Positions 46,040 to 57,415 are shown, counted from the stretch's first letter. The stretch is DNA of 64,000 bases from Gnetum montanum (GCA_015680685.1 MNCI01037593.1:401505-465504); one strand, 5' to 3'. Numbers and translations are program-made. The notes: generated by a model from the sequence alone, not told the origin.

Positions 46040-46700
46040 TAGGCATGCAACATCCTTATTTGGAATAACTCCCAGGAAACATAATAGCTTCTATTGCTGA
46101 AAACTTTATTTTCATTTTTGCATCTACCAATGAGCCTGAAAAGAAAGTATACATATCAGTAGCTATGGACGTGTTCCTCAATGAGCATGCACCAAATTCA
46201 TTACCTTTGAAAGCCACACAGTTGTGCTAGCTATTGAGATGTCCGAAAATGTTGACATCGAGTCATTTAAATAGTTAAGTAAGAAGGAGGTGTTGGTCCT
46301 GGTCTTTGAGTAGGATATTATTCATTATACATAGGCAATGAGCAGTAGTACTCAACTCACTATTTTTTACTCTGAAGAGCCATGTAACTTCGCTAGCAAC
46401 ATGGTAAGCATAGGCCTTCAGTTTCTAGTTAAATCCAAGGGGATCCTTGATGCAACGAGAAGGCCTCCTTTCACAGAACTGAATAAGCAGGGTTTTTCAG
46501 GTAAGCATGATACCTTGTGCAGATAACTATTGAAGAGGGATTTGCATGACCGGTGTAGGGTAGCAAGGGTTTTTCCCCAAAGGCCCACAGCGGTGGCTGT
46601 GGTGGAGCTAACCAAAGTGATGGGCCTACAACGGAGCTTGATGTCGATGTGGCATTCTCAGCCACATCAATTTTGAATCTAGATTTCATGGCGTTGCCTT
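46040..46700 (+). pseudogene. Possible TIFY/JAZ-like gene relic in insertion Y
   Basis: A 62-codon open stretch (46338-46526) starts MSSSTQLTIFYSEEPCNF. STQLTIFY is the exact core of the TIFY motif that mediates JAZ-protein contacts in jasmonate signalling, and C and F fall at matching later positions. Upstream, in broken frames, PRKHNSFY and PNSLPLKATQ resemble linker parts of some JAZ proteins. Possible donor splice sites (GTAAGC) follow at 46403 and 46500. The Jas motif needed for a JAZ assignment was not found, so this is a weak call and could be coincidence. Confidence 0.25.
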
Positions 46701-48100
46701 GCTATCTGTCACTTGTACTTTTCATACATTTTTTTAATTTTTAATTTTATTTTATGATTATTTCTATTCTATACATATATTGAATAACGTGTATTGCTTA
46801 ACTTTTGAATGCTCCCTGACATGGAAATGATTACTAGCGGAAAAAAGTTTGAGAGTATTTTTTTTAATGATACAATTGCGTGTTAGTTATTAACGTTTCA
46901 TCATTTCTAATGGATTATTACGTCATGAGACAAACTTTTGATTGCCTACTATTAATTTGATCTATAAATTTCCTCTTTAAGAAAGCATTGTTATTGTTCA
47001 TATGTTTTGCTATAGGAGCAAAAGTTGAGGAGATGAAGAATCTTAAGCACTTAGCAGAATCAAATAATTTGAAGGAACGTAGCTACAAGTGAAGAAAAGA
47101 GGATTAAAAACAAAACTAAAAGTGGATAAAGATCTATTAGAAGACATCAAAAGATTGAGGGAGGAGAAGACATCAAATGATCAGTGGGATTTGTGGAATT
47201 AGTGAGAAATAGGATGCAACATTAGGAGAGCTTTGATACCTTAGGGCTAACTAAGTTTAATTTTTCTGCTTAGTTTCTATGCCCAAATGGGATAATGTAC
47301 GTAGCTTAGAGCTGCTACCTTACCCTCAAAAGACTAAAGTCTTCTCTTCCCATACCCTTTTTCCTTTTCTAGATTATCTTGACTAGTTTAAGTTCCTTTA
47401 AGTTGAGGAGAAAAGTATAAATTCTAAATTGTATTTCAATAAGGAGTTTTTCAAGGTCTTACTAGCAATCCAATAATCCCAATGTAAAGATTTATTGGAG
47501 GAAGTTCATCAATTGGAGATGCACACAAGCAGGTAGTTCATCTTGTGGATAACATCCAAAGCTATATTTAGAGCTAAGTGGTCCTTATTTGATTTTTCCT
47601 TTACTTTATTATTAGTGTGTGTGGGTTTGAAGATTGTTTGTGAGAAGTGTTATTGGGTATTATAAAACTTTGATGAGAATTGATATTTTTTTTATATTTA
47701 TATTATTATTCTATTATATACTACTTAAATATATTTTATTTACTACATAGTACAAAAGTTTATCACTATATGAATCTATTTATGTTGCATCCCAGTTTAT
47801 TTTCAGTTTGCTCCCATCTAGAAGATGTTTACTTTGTATATTAATCATAACAAAGCCATAATGCCTAAGTTTGCCAATGTTGTATTCAACAATAAGATCT
47901 ATCTTTTTATATCATTTATAGAAAACTAATGAAATTCAACCATAATTGTCTTGAATTGATTAGTAATTATGAAGATTGCTTTAAATTTAAATTAATTGCG
48001 TGAAAAGTTAAACCACAGCATCATTACCAGCTGAAACTATTGTTAGGTTTCCATATCCATATGGAAGACATTGTAGGCAATAGTCTTTTAAAACATGTTT
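46701..48100. other. Gene-less part of insertion Y
   Basis: Around 47095-47180 one plus frame gives a short Lys/Glu/Leu-rich coiled-coil-like stretch (KTKLKVDKDLLEDIKRLREE). Nothing else was recognised. AT-rich. Confidence 0.3.
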
Positions 48101-48109
48101 TCAAAGGGT

Positions 48110-48950
48110 GTTGCTGGTTGTTAAATTTTATGCATCAACAATGTTCATGGATGGGTCCTCAAATGCATGCTAGACTTGTTTGTGGACAAGTCCATGGATG
48201 TGTCCTCAGACAAGTCATGGGTACATTCTTAGGAAACTCATCCTCAAATGAGTCTAAGATAGGTCCATTCAACAAGTCTAGAGATAAGTCATGGATGTGT
48301 TCTCAAAATTCAATGGTGGACCAAGATGTGTCGTTGAAACCATGCCTATAGATGTGTCCTTCGAACATTAACATATATAGGGGCAATCATGCATGAGTTG
48401 GGTTCACAAATGCGTCCTTGAGGACATGCCCATGGAATAAACCTAAATGCATCCAATGTCTCCTTCCCTGAACAAGTTTTCCTAGGACCAAGTGTTGGGT
48501 TACTAGTCCTTGGGGATGAAGTGTTGGCCTAATGATCCCCATTGATTACATGGTGGTGTAACATGCGCATACATCCTCTTATATACATTAATTGAATTGG
48601 GCCCAATGATACCATCCTAGATCCTTATGGATTTGGTCCCAAGGGACTAGGACCACATCTTGAAATGAAGGTTATGAACATGTCTAGCACTCATTCATGG
48701 ACATCCTCTCATGGACTTATTTAGGACTAGTTCATAAGGATGAGTCTTTGATACAACATCCTCAAATGAGTCCTGGATGCATCCTTGGAGCTTATCCTTA
48801 GATGCATCATTGAACTTGTCTACAGATGAGTCCCTTGGACAAGTCCATAGATAAGTCCTTGGAACTCATCCTAGACACATCCATAGATGAGTCCTTCGAA
48901 CTTGTCCTTGAATGAGTCATGGATACCTCCATTGGACAAGACCACAAATG
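48110..48950. repeat. Degenerate minisatellite with GGAC/GTCC-rich units
   Basis: Words such as GATGAGTCCTTGGA, CATGGATGTGTCCTC, GACAAGTCCATGGATG, CTTGTCCTTGAATGAGTC and ACTCATCCTAGACACATCC follow each other with irregular 12-25-bp spacing over about 800 bp. The units are partly self-complementary (GGAC...GTCC). A shorter related stretch lies at 44815-44960. Confidence 0.6.
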
Positions 48951-49361
48951 AAAGGGATTTGCATTAGTCTCAATTATTTAGCTATTTCACTTGGAATGAA
49001 GCAGAATGATAATACCTCCTCTTTTTTCAAAATGATTTAAGTGAAATAAAATAAAATGAGATGCTATGCAAGAACTAGCCACTTGCACATTAAAATCTTA
49101 AACCTTAACCTCTTGAAAAAAATAATATCCAAGTATATCTCAATGGCCAAATATGCATGATATGAGGGAAGAGGGTTGTGAACCCTCTAACATTGTACAA
49201 ACATATTTTAATTATAGAGATTATGTAGAAGGATTATGCTTAGAAACTTGATTCAAAATAACATAGTGATTGCTAACACTAATTGCTATAAGAGAAACTA
49301 GTTTTGAGCCAAATTTGGAAGGATACACCTACTAAGACTTTCTAGTCAGCCCTATGGTGGA
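48950..49361 (-). mobile_element. L1-type LINE, fragment 1b (endonuclease N-terminal part of ORF2)
   Basis: Read with one frameshift: NPLPSYHAYLA, ILGYYFFQEVKVKDFNVQVA (about 49120-49170, the 'DIIMLQEVKL' block with the catalytic Glu) and FEKRGGIIILLHSK (about 49000-49040, the 'GKGGAVILL' block). It follows ORF1 directly and breaks off at insertion Y. Confidence 0.65.
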
Positions 49362-50450
49362 TCAAGATGTCAGGTTATTATTCCTTTCTTGCATTTTAAG
49401 ATTTCTAAAATAATTAGGTATTGAACAACCTTGAAGAAGTAATGATGTACTACCTTTTACCACATTAGCATAAGAGGTTGAACTTGTAACATCTTTACCT
49501 TTCTGTTTACCTTTGTAGAACAATGTTTGAAAGCCTCCATCTTCTACTACTATTTGAAAATCCAAGGGAGATTATTGTATGCTCCTATCCATAGAATCCA
49601 CATTCATGTCTAATGTATGAGGTTGAGGAATCTCCATTAGGTACCCATAATTATGCATTGTTATTATTATGTTGTACTTGTTTTGTTGATGATGTGCATG
49701 CTCCATTCTTGAACAAATTTTTGTACATGCTTCCTATTTAACTTTTTCATTTGCAAGTGGCAATATGATCAACTTCTTACTTTGCCAATAATTTAGATAA
49801 TTATAAACTTCATGATCTAGTTGATGATAAAAATAGTAAGAATTTCACAAAGTTAAATATATGAGTTTATGTAAAATTAGAGGTTTTCCATTAATCAAAA
49901 TCTCAATACAATCTAGTAAGTCTTATTGTAGATCCAATGCTATACAAATGTGTTTTGAGGGACTTGCTCAAATACATTTCATGACATCCACACAAGTAAC
50001 CTTACCTAAATGACTTGTAATATCATAGATGAACAACATCAAACTTAAAAATAGCCTTGGAAATTTAACCCAAGTGGGTAGGATACCCTTAGAGGTTTCT
50101 TCAAGGTTAAATTCTCCAATCCAAGGGAAGACTATAAGAAAAGTGTTAAAAATATTCCAAATTCCTTCATGAAGATCCTATTGTAACTATTTAGGAGTAT
50201 CAAATGAAAATTGAAAATAGATTTTGAATATGCATATAATTTATTTTTCTAGGAGTTCACTACATAGAGATCTAGTTATTAAAAACAATTAGAGGAGGAA
50301 GGAGATTAGTAAAATAACCTATCAAGGAAGTCTTAGAAAAATTCCCAATAACTAAATCATAAATTGAGCAAGACTGAAAATCGCAATTTCTTACTACTAG
50401 GGCTTTCAATATTAAAACTAGGCTTTTAACATTAACACCAATTGAAACAT
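49362..50450 (-). mobile_element. L1-type LINE, fragment 1a (ORF1, DUF4283-like)
   Basis: ORF1 of plant L1 elements binds RNA. The minus strand reads FPWIGEFNLEETSKGILPTW (about 50060-50110), VKFPRLFLSLMLFIYDITSH, LGKVTCVDVM (about 49990), IALDLQ-DLLDCIEILINGK (about 49880-49940), that is, the 'W(I/V)xxPxLPL', 'ixxxLGkxxxvD' and 'aRixVexdL' pattern of DUF4283-type gag-like domains. The C-terminal piece 49362-49565 is an open frame with SYANVVKGS. One or more stops interrupt the rest. The 5' UTR may extend to about 50.6 kb. Confidence 0.7.
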
Positions 50451-50639
50451 TGGTATTTTCTAACTAGAAATGTCTTGAGGATGCTGACATTGATCATGAA
50501 GATTTGAATTTCTAAAATCCCCTGAAGCAATATTTACATTCTTCAGAATTCTTCATTTTTTAAAAACCTTCAATACCTCATAGAAGCCTAAAAAGAGAGG
50601 GGCTTAGTAGGTAAGCCTAGAAGCAAAGTAATGTTGTAA

Positions 50640-51750
50640 GGCTTCTTCCAAATAAATAGCCCCTATTCTTCCAAGTTGTCATGGTTCTTCCATGCTAGTG
50701 CTCTTCTTCCAAGCTCTCCTAGTTCTTCTATGTCAACTCTAGTCCTAAGCCCAGATGCAAAAGAAGGGTTAGCATCAGGTTGGCAACTAGCTGTAAAAAC
50801 TTTCCATATCTCATAGATGAGTTATCTTACAGATCTTGTAGCTACTAGGGCATTCCCCAAATGTAATGCACAACAATTACATGGGGCTCAGTTGCTGCGA
50901 AAAATGGGCAATGGCTTGTTGAAAAAACTACAACTAAACAAAGATCTAGCTCTTCATAGAGGAAAATGGCAAGAAAGAACTCATGTAGTCAACCCCTTTT
51001 TTGTTAGAACAAAGTTAGGATGATGATCATAATGATGAGTTATACTCATGATTTTGGCCAAGAGAGAAACTAGCTAGACTTTGTTATAGAAAATAAATAA
51101 TTACTGTCATAACATTGGGACAAGAAATGAACTTTTCTATAGGAATTATTATAAGTATGTATTAGGTAGACTTTGTCATGAAAAATAAATAATTATTATT
51201 AAAAATATGCTAAGATATGAAGAATTCATAAGAATTATTAATGGCTTAGCCAATCACATTGAACCAAAGAATCAACTTTTTGATATGTCTTGGCCAATTA
51301 CCAATACAAATTAAAGGCTAACAAATTGCCATGGTAAAAATTATTTAACACTAGTTTTGATTTTTTTCAACATAAAAATTAGCTTATAGAGAATCAATTT
51401 TGGGATCTTATTAATTTGAAAAAGGAAAAAAAATTCTCTTGTCTAAATGATAGGCATATATCATAAATATATAGCTAAACTAGTTTAGGCTAGAATCAAA
51501 TAAGTTAAAAAGAATTTGATAGAATATACAAATTAAACATAGTTTTTGCATACATGGTTTGAATTAGAATTAAATACACAGTTAAGTAAAAAGAATTTGA
51601 TAAAATATACAAGTTATTAAATTAACTTCTACCTAAGTTCTATTATAGCTTTGGGTTAACTATGTAAAGTCAAAATTTTGGTTATGGTAGTGCAAAAATA
51701 AATTATGTAGTACAAGGTAATATTCAAAGCTTACACAACATTAACATGTA
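50640..51750. other. Gene-less interval with short tandem repeats
   Basis: Two imperfect pairs are visible. CTAGACTTTGTTATAGAAAA / GTAGACTTTGTCATGAAAAA, each followed by TAAATAATTA, lie near 51073 and 51168. AAAAGAATTTGATAGAATAT / AAAAGAATTTGATAAAATAT lie near 51508 and 51590. No gene. Confidence 0.4.
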
Positions 51751-52330
51751 TTTTTTCTAAGCAACCAAATTGGATATTGCAATCTGGAATCTTTACAACA
51801 TTTGATAGCCCTAGGAATTTATGAGATTGATGAAAAATACATGTAATGCAATTTTAAAACTTCATTCAATTTTGTACAAGCTTGACATAAATTAATAAGA
51901 TCATGGACATTAATGTTCTATTTACTTTGAATATGCCTATATTTGGTGCATTGTAGAAGCACATAGCATTCATCTTCAGTGACATTTTGGTTACAAAGGG
52001 GGTACCTCTAATTTTCTTTTGGAATGTTAGTCCATCTATAGATTTCTATTTTAAAATAATGAGAACCTATTATTAACCTACGAATTTGAACTAGTAGTTA
52101 GTTTTGCTAATCATTATAGATCCTTACACACTTGAATGCTAGATTATAATAAGCTTCAAAAGGACATTCTAAAATTATATTCTTCTGGCACTAAAAATTA
52201 AAGGTTAATGCCCCTCTCAAATATTGAGGTTGAGGTATTGTATTAGAACAAAGGTGGTCCAAATGAAGTATAGACAATTTTTAGCTAATATCAGCAAAAG
52301 GACTATCCTACTAAAATGTTCAAGAAGATT
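51750..52330 (-). mobile_element. C-terminal fragment of a second, non-L1-type LINE
   Basis: The minus strand reads QIRRLIIGSHYFKIEIYRW (about 52045-52100), IPKENQRYPLCNQNVTEDEC (about 51985-52040) and YVLLQCTKYRHI. This is the 'RLRxSxHxLxIExGR...IPxxxRxCxxCxxxxxEDExHFLxxCPxY' C-terminal cysteine/histidine zone found behind the RT of several non-L1 LINE groups. The RT itself is not visible next to it. The same zone occurs on the plus strand at 55345-55420. Confidence 0.65.
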
Positions 52331-52631
52331 CATGAAGCTAAGCTATTTTTGACAAACCCAATGGGGATGACATGATTTCAACATATCACAATGCATGGTT
52401 CCCCAATTATATGTTTTCTTTTTCTAAAATAGACATTGAGCCTAGTAGCAGAATTGCTACCTACATAACAAGGTAGACGTGACCCACTGAACAAGAGTGT
52501 CCCCTTTTTCATTATGTCTTAATTTATAGTTTTATGTTACCTTAAAATCCTAGAAATAGGAAGCCTAAGAGGCTTAGAAGATCAAAAGACTTGGGAATTC
52601 TAGGAGGCACACTTAGGCTAGAATTCAAGCT

Positions 52632-52998
52632 CTTTATTGAACCTAAAGCAATTGTATTTTCATCATTTTAAAAAGATTGGTTATTGCTAAAGATTAAATA
52701 AAGTTGCTTAAAGCTTTAAGAAACTTTTTGAATCAATGTTTTGATAATCTTTTTGAACCAACCTTTTAGGCATTTGACTTATGCCTCTTTGGGTTTTTTG
52801 AATCTAAGAAAGCATTTGTTATTTAATTTGAATTATATTTTAGTAACAACATCTGAGAAAGCTTTTTATTTTTTCTTTTTTTAGGGAGTAATTCTAGTGT
52901 GGTTGGTAAGGAATAATAATATCAATGCCTTTATTGAGCCCAAGGTAATTTTATTTTCATCAATTTGAAAAAGGCCAGTTATTGCTAACGATTAAATA
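52632..52998 (+). mobile_element. 5'-truncated LINE tail between 70-bp direct repeats
   Basis: 52632-52701 and 52929-52998 are related direct repeats (CTTTATTGA-CC-AAAG... to GATTAAATA). Between them lie 227 bp matching the 3' end zone of the LINE at 55640-55855: AACTTTTTGAAT, TTATGCCTCTTTGGG, AAGCATTTGTTATT, AATAATAT-(C/T)-(A/G)ATGCCTT. A short LINE tail with long target duplications is the simplest reading. 70 bp is unusually long for that. Confidence 0.45.
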
Positions 52999-53017
52999 AT
53001 ATGAAAAATTAAACTTG

Positions 53018-53105
53018 AAAAGGCTAGTTATATGGTTTAGTTGGTTAGTTTGATGAATATGAAAATTTCAACTTGAATAACTTGAGGTCATGGATTTGAT
53101 TCCAC
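53018..53105 (+). mobile_element. tRNA-like head of a SINE (or tRNA relic)
   Basis: GCTAGTTATATGGTTTAGTTGGTTAG matches the tRNA acceptor arm and A box (TAGCTCAGTTGGTTAGAG) in style. About 35 bp on, GAGGTCATGGATTTGATTCC matches a B box (GGTTCGATTCC) with transitions. The acceptor stem does not close, so it is not a working tRNA gene; a tRNA-derived SINE is more likely. Its 3' end is unclear. Confidence 0.45.
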
Positions 53106-53589
53106 ATCATAAAAGTTTTTCCAAAAGTGCTAGAATCCTAATGTAAAGCTTGCATAAATTTTAGTGGCAATAGTAAAACATGTTTCTAGAAAAGCATCAA
53201 CACAATCCTAGTTTTGGTTTGATTTTGCATGTGTGGAAACTAGATTTAAATTAAAAATGCAAAAATCTCCAATAGCTCTGAAGCTTTATAAGAATTTGAT
53301 TTGAAATAAAAATGATAGTTTATTAAATAAAGACAAACTACTCTTCTCCACATAATCAAGAAAGAACCAAGAAATTTATGGAAGTTGCTTCATCAAATGG
53401 AAAATTTGAAAACAAAATTTCCCTTTTTATATTATTCTACAATTTTATCAAATTTTGTTTCAAGCCAAGGGTGAGCTAGTAGGATATCAGTAGGACAATG
53501 ACAACCTTTTCATATCCTTAGAGGACACTATGCAAGACATCAAAATACTAACCTTAGATAAAGCAATTGAGGTAACTAGATTGTTTGAA

Positions 53590-55855
53590 GAACTGTTAAC
53601 TTAGGGAGGACCTTTGGTATAGCAAACAATTTCGAAAAATCTAAAACACACTTTCTAAAATTGGTTTGGATAAAGAATGGTGCACTAATGAATCTATTTT
53701 GCTCTTCCAAAAAGGAGATAAATCTAATCTAAATAACTATAATTAGTAATATCTTTGCTATGGTTTTGGAAATGATTCTTGAGATAAATATTAAGAAATA
53801 TATAGGAAAAAAAATTTGTGAGTAGATTTAGAAGCTAGGTTTAGACATCACCATTCTACTATTGATCATCTTATTATATTGAAATATCTTATTGATAATG
53901 CAAAAGGAAAAAATAAAAGAACTTTTGTTTGATTTGTAGATTTTTCTAAAGCATATAATTCAATTATTAAAAGCAAGCTATGGAAGTGATTACATAATAT
54001 AGGTTCTCCTCCATATTTATTATCTACTATTCAAATTTCTTACCAATAGGTATATATTTAGATCATAGATCACCGCTCTTGTAAAAATGTTTTATTGCAT
54101 AGTGATATCGGGGCAAAACAAGGTTGTCCTCTTTCACCTACACTTTTTAGTATTTTTCTTGATGACCTTGAGGAGTGGATGTAGAAAATTTCAAGTAAAT
54201 ACTTTATTAAAATTTAGGATTACTTTGTGAACCTTTTGTTGTATGTTGATTATGTAGCTCTCATATCTAATTCTAGGAAAGCCTACAATAAATGCTTACT
54301 ACCTTTGTAAATAAACATGCAGTGATAGTGACCTAAAGATTAAATATGAACATGTGATCTTTTGTGACCACAAAATAGAAACCTTAGGGTTGAAATTTTG
54401 CATGGTAGAATTATATTGGCCATGAAAATGAGCTTTAGCCTACTTTAAGGAGGGTGCCCACACTAGAATCACACTAGATTCGATCTACCAGAGCCACGCT
54501 TTCACTCTTAGCCCTAAGATGGAGTAGTCTTAGTAGTAGCTTAGTAGCAATAAGATTACCAAATTATCTTGCTTTAGGAATGAACGTTAATGCATAAAAA
54601 ACTAAAATTATGGTGTGTGGCACTAGAAATAATGATTGCTCTTTCACTATTGGAAATGACCTAGTAAATGTCACACTAACTTATAAATACCTTATTCTAG
54701 ATCTTTCACAATTCAAAGTGGGAGATGTCCATCAAATAGAGGATTGTAGCAAATTGGATTTATTATCTAATTTAAAAAAAGAACAATCTTAGCCTGGGAA
54801 ATCAAAAAAACAATTATTTTTTCCTATTATGTCACTAATTTATATATGGGTATGTAGTGTGGGGTCTAGGACTTGCTAGCAAATATTGGAAGAAATAAAA
54901 GAAGTTTAGAAGCATTGTTTACTTGAAAAATTTTAAGTTAAAAGGAAAGTACAATATGATTTGTTATTTCTCAAAGTAGATATGATGCTCTTAGAGATAG
55001 AAGCTCTTTGTCAATTTGCAACATATGTTAATAGTCTCTCTTGTAGCACAATAACTAAATTTTTGAAGGAAGTCCTAGTTGGTACACCACATAAAGGATG
55101 GTTCCTTGAGGAAATGATGTGGCTCAAAAAATTTGAATATTGAGATGGATATTCTACATTGTAATATAAGACAGCTCTATAAGAGTATCCAAAATATGAC
55201 ACTTTTGCATATCTTAGGTAACCCAATAGGAAAGTAACAATTCTAGCAAGATAGCATTAGAGAATGCATTAAAAAAAAAATAACTTATTTATCTACTCCT
55301 ATATCCTATTACTTATGACGTCAAATTAGCCAAGCAAGATTGGGCTCTCATTGTTTAAGAATTGAAACAAGCAAATACCTCTAGATTCCAAAAGAAGAGA
55401 GAACATGTCATTTATGCAATGAAAGCAATTAAAGATGAAAATCCCATATTCTTGGAATTTCTTGTTATAGTCCAAATTCACCACAAATGGAAAATTATAT
55501 AATAGTTTAATTGAGATTTTTAAATAACACCAAGGAAACTTGGTAACTTTATTGATGAAGTGTTTGCTATGCATAGTTTGTATATTTCTTCTGTCCAATA
55601 CATGCTAAGAGTCTCCTGATGTAATAAAAAGCATTTTAGTTTAGTTTTAAATAAAGTGTTAAGCAACTTTTTGAATAATGTTTTGACAAATGTTTGAATT
55701 AACCATTTAGCCCCTTGGCTCATGCCTCTTTGGGATTTTTGAATCAGAAAAAGCATTTGTTATTCAATTTTAATTATACTTCAGTAAGCATTTGACTGAT
55801 TTTCGTTTTGAAGCAAAACATCGTGTGCTTTGTAAAGATCAATAATATTGATGCC
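53590..55855 (+). mobile_element. Second LINE (non-L1 type), RT to 3' end
   Basis: The plus strand reads, with stops, ARFRHHHSTIDHLIILKYLI (about 53840), FVDFSKAYNSI (about 53935, first catalytic Asp kept), GAKQGCPLSPTLFSIFLDDL (about 54112-54170), LLYVDYVALIS (about 54236-54270, where YADD has become YVDY), then KTKIMVCGT (54600) and a 'YKYLxxDLS' block. EIEALCQFATYVNSL (about 54990-55040) and CLRIETSKYL followed by IPKEERTCHLCNESN (about 55345-55415) end it. The tail to 55855 matches 52702-52928. 'HHSTIDHL' and the Cys/His end separate it from the L1-type LINE. Clade not assigned. Confidence 0.72.
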
Positions 55856-56375
55856 TTGTGATTCTCTGTTTGGTAACTAATCATTTTTTTATCTATTAAG
55901 AAATGTACTACTCATGACCCTTAAACAAGGGATGTGATGAAAACACCTCATTTTCATAGCACCAGTCCAAATTCTTTCTTTTCTTTTACTAATAAATTCC
56001 ATACTTTTCTAGAAAAAATTTGAGGTACAATTATGATTCTATTAAATGAATATGCATTGGAGTTTTTATGCATGGAGACACAAAAAGTATAGATTCATCA
56101 GGCCCTTAAAGAGCTAGACTATCTGTGATAAAACCAAATTGAATATAGTAGGGAAGTATCATCAGCTAGTAATGGAAGTTTAGTTATAGAAGAAATGGCT
56201 TCTAGCCATTGACCTTGATTGAAGTTATGATTACCTGTTTTATTATGGATCACTTTGGCTAACGAATTGTTACTTTAAAAGCATTTTTTTACAATGAAAT
56301 ACCCAACTCAATTCATAGATACACACATTTTTCTTGGTAACACATTTTGAAATTTCTCTCAAAATAATGAAACAT
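55856..56375. other. Interval without recognised features before element D
   Basis: No coding or RNA pattern was recognised. AACAT at 56371-56375 is the left target duplication of D. Confidence 0.4.
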
Positions 56376-57279
56376 TGATGAGAGTAGTCACTCTAATAAT
56401 TAGCGGTTATTATGAGAGCGGTTACTCTAATTACTAGAGTGGTTATTATTACAGTAATAGTTTCTCTAAAATTAGAGTAGTAGTTTCTCTAAAATTAGAG
56501 GGGTAGTTTTGTAATTATTAGGGTAGTTGCTCCCAAGCCTATAAATACAGTGCCCAGGTGCACACTAGGGAGTAATTTAGAAGAAGAAGTCTTGGGGAGG
56601 AACTCTTGGAAGGAAGTATTCCAAGGGAAGTCTTTTAGGAGTCAAGTTGGAGTATTTTCCAGGTGCCTGTAGCAGGAGGTCTAAGTGTGGATGGATGTTT
56701 ATTCAAGCATCGTGTACCTGAGCATACCTTGTGTATGGCAATAAAGACAAGCTCTTGGATTCATCCTTGCAGCACTTGACATTTTTTTCTTACTCATTTA
56801 TTTTATTTTATTTCTTTTGCATTTATTTTATTTTATCTTACATTTCTATTATTAGCACACATAGTACAATCACTTCGAGCATGCATGTAACACTTGGTAA
56901 CCTAGCGTTTGCTAATCCCAGTACTGTTGTGTTGGTTTAGGATGTGTAAGGCAAGTGAGAACGGATACTAGTGTTAGGATTAGTTTAAAGCCTAGTTAAT
57001 CAGTAGTTAAGTTAAATTATTCACTTAATTATATATATATATCTCTCTCCTTCCTTATTAGCAGCAAGACATACAAGCATAAAAGCTATAAAAATCATAT
57101 ACCTCAAACTTACTTAACCATTCAATTGACATACAAGTAAGTTTGGAAAGGCAACGATCAATCAACCTGTCCTTGTTCCACAAAGGCACATAGGCACTTA
57201 GTCCTTGGAATTTGACTAGATCATGCATGAAATGCTTGTATTCATATGGTTGAGTGTAGGGTTACCTTACTACGCATCA
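56376..57279 (+). repeat. 5' LTR of element D
   Basis: It begins TGATGAGAGTAG and ends ACGCATCA (904 bp). A TATA box (CCTATAAATACAG, about 56540) and AATAAAGAC (about 56741) mark promoter and poly(A) zones. It has a short AT dinucleotide run near 57031-57042. Confidence 0.9.
56390..56530 (+). promoter_or_regulatory. CTCTAATT/AATTAGAG palindromic array upstream of the D TATA box
   Basis: CTCTAATAATTAG, CTCTAATTACTAGAG and two tandem copies of TAGTTTCTCTAAAATTAGAG lie within about 110 bp, followed by TTGTAATTATTAGGG. The 3' LTR has the same array (62340-62430). It takes the place of the GATATC array of A, C and E. Confidence 0.55.
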
Positions 57280-57280
57280 T

Positions 57281-57298
57281 TGGCATCGTTGTCAGGGA
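57281..57298 (+). other. tRNA-Asp-type primer binding site of element D
   Basis: TGGCATCGTTGTCAGGGA, four transitions from TGGCGCCGTTGCCGGGGA, one base after the LTR. Confidence 0.85.
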
Positions 57299-57415
57299 CT
57301 TAGTTGTTTGTGCGCTAACTAGAACATAGGAAATCATTCACATCATTGAAACAAATCCTTAGGGTTGTTTTAGAAAATAATAAACAAGAATACATTACAC
57401 ACTGAATAGACAAGT

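Larger units (their letters stand above)
44600..48950. mobile_element. Insertion Y of unknown class inside the LINE endonuclease
   Basis: The endonuclease N-terminal part lies at about 48950-49270 and the rest at 44.6 kb and below, on the same strand, so about 4.3 kb was inserted. Exact ends and target duplication were not found. Both edges carry a degenerate minisatellite with GATGAGTC/TCCTTGGA words (44815-44960 and 48110-48950). The interior has no gag, RT or transposase motif I recognise. It holds exon-like islands with possible splice sites (46330-46530). A gene-capturing DNA element or Helitron-type element would fit, but this is a guess. Confidence 0.45.

Noticed and set aside
48040-48351. 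103-codon frame with Cys and Trp residues
   Set aside because: It is a translation of the degenerate minisatellite; the periodic DNA explains the open frame.
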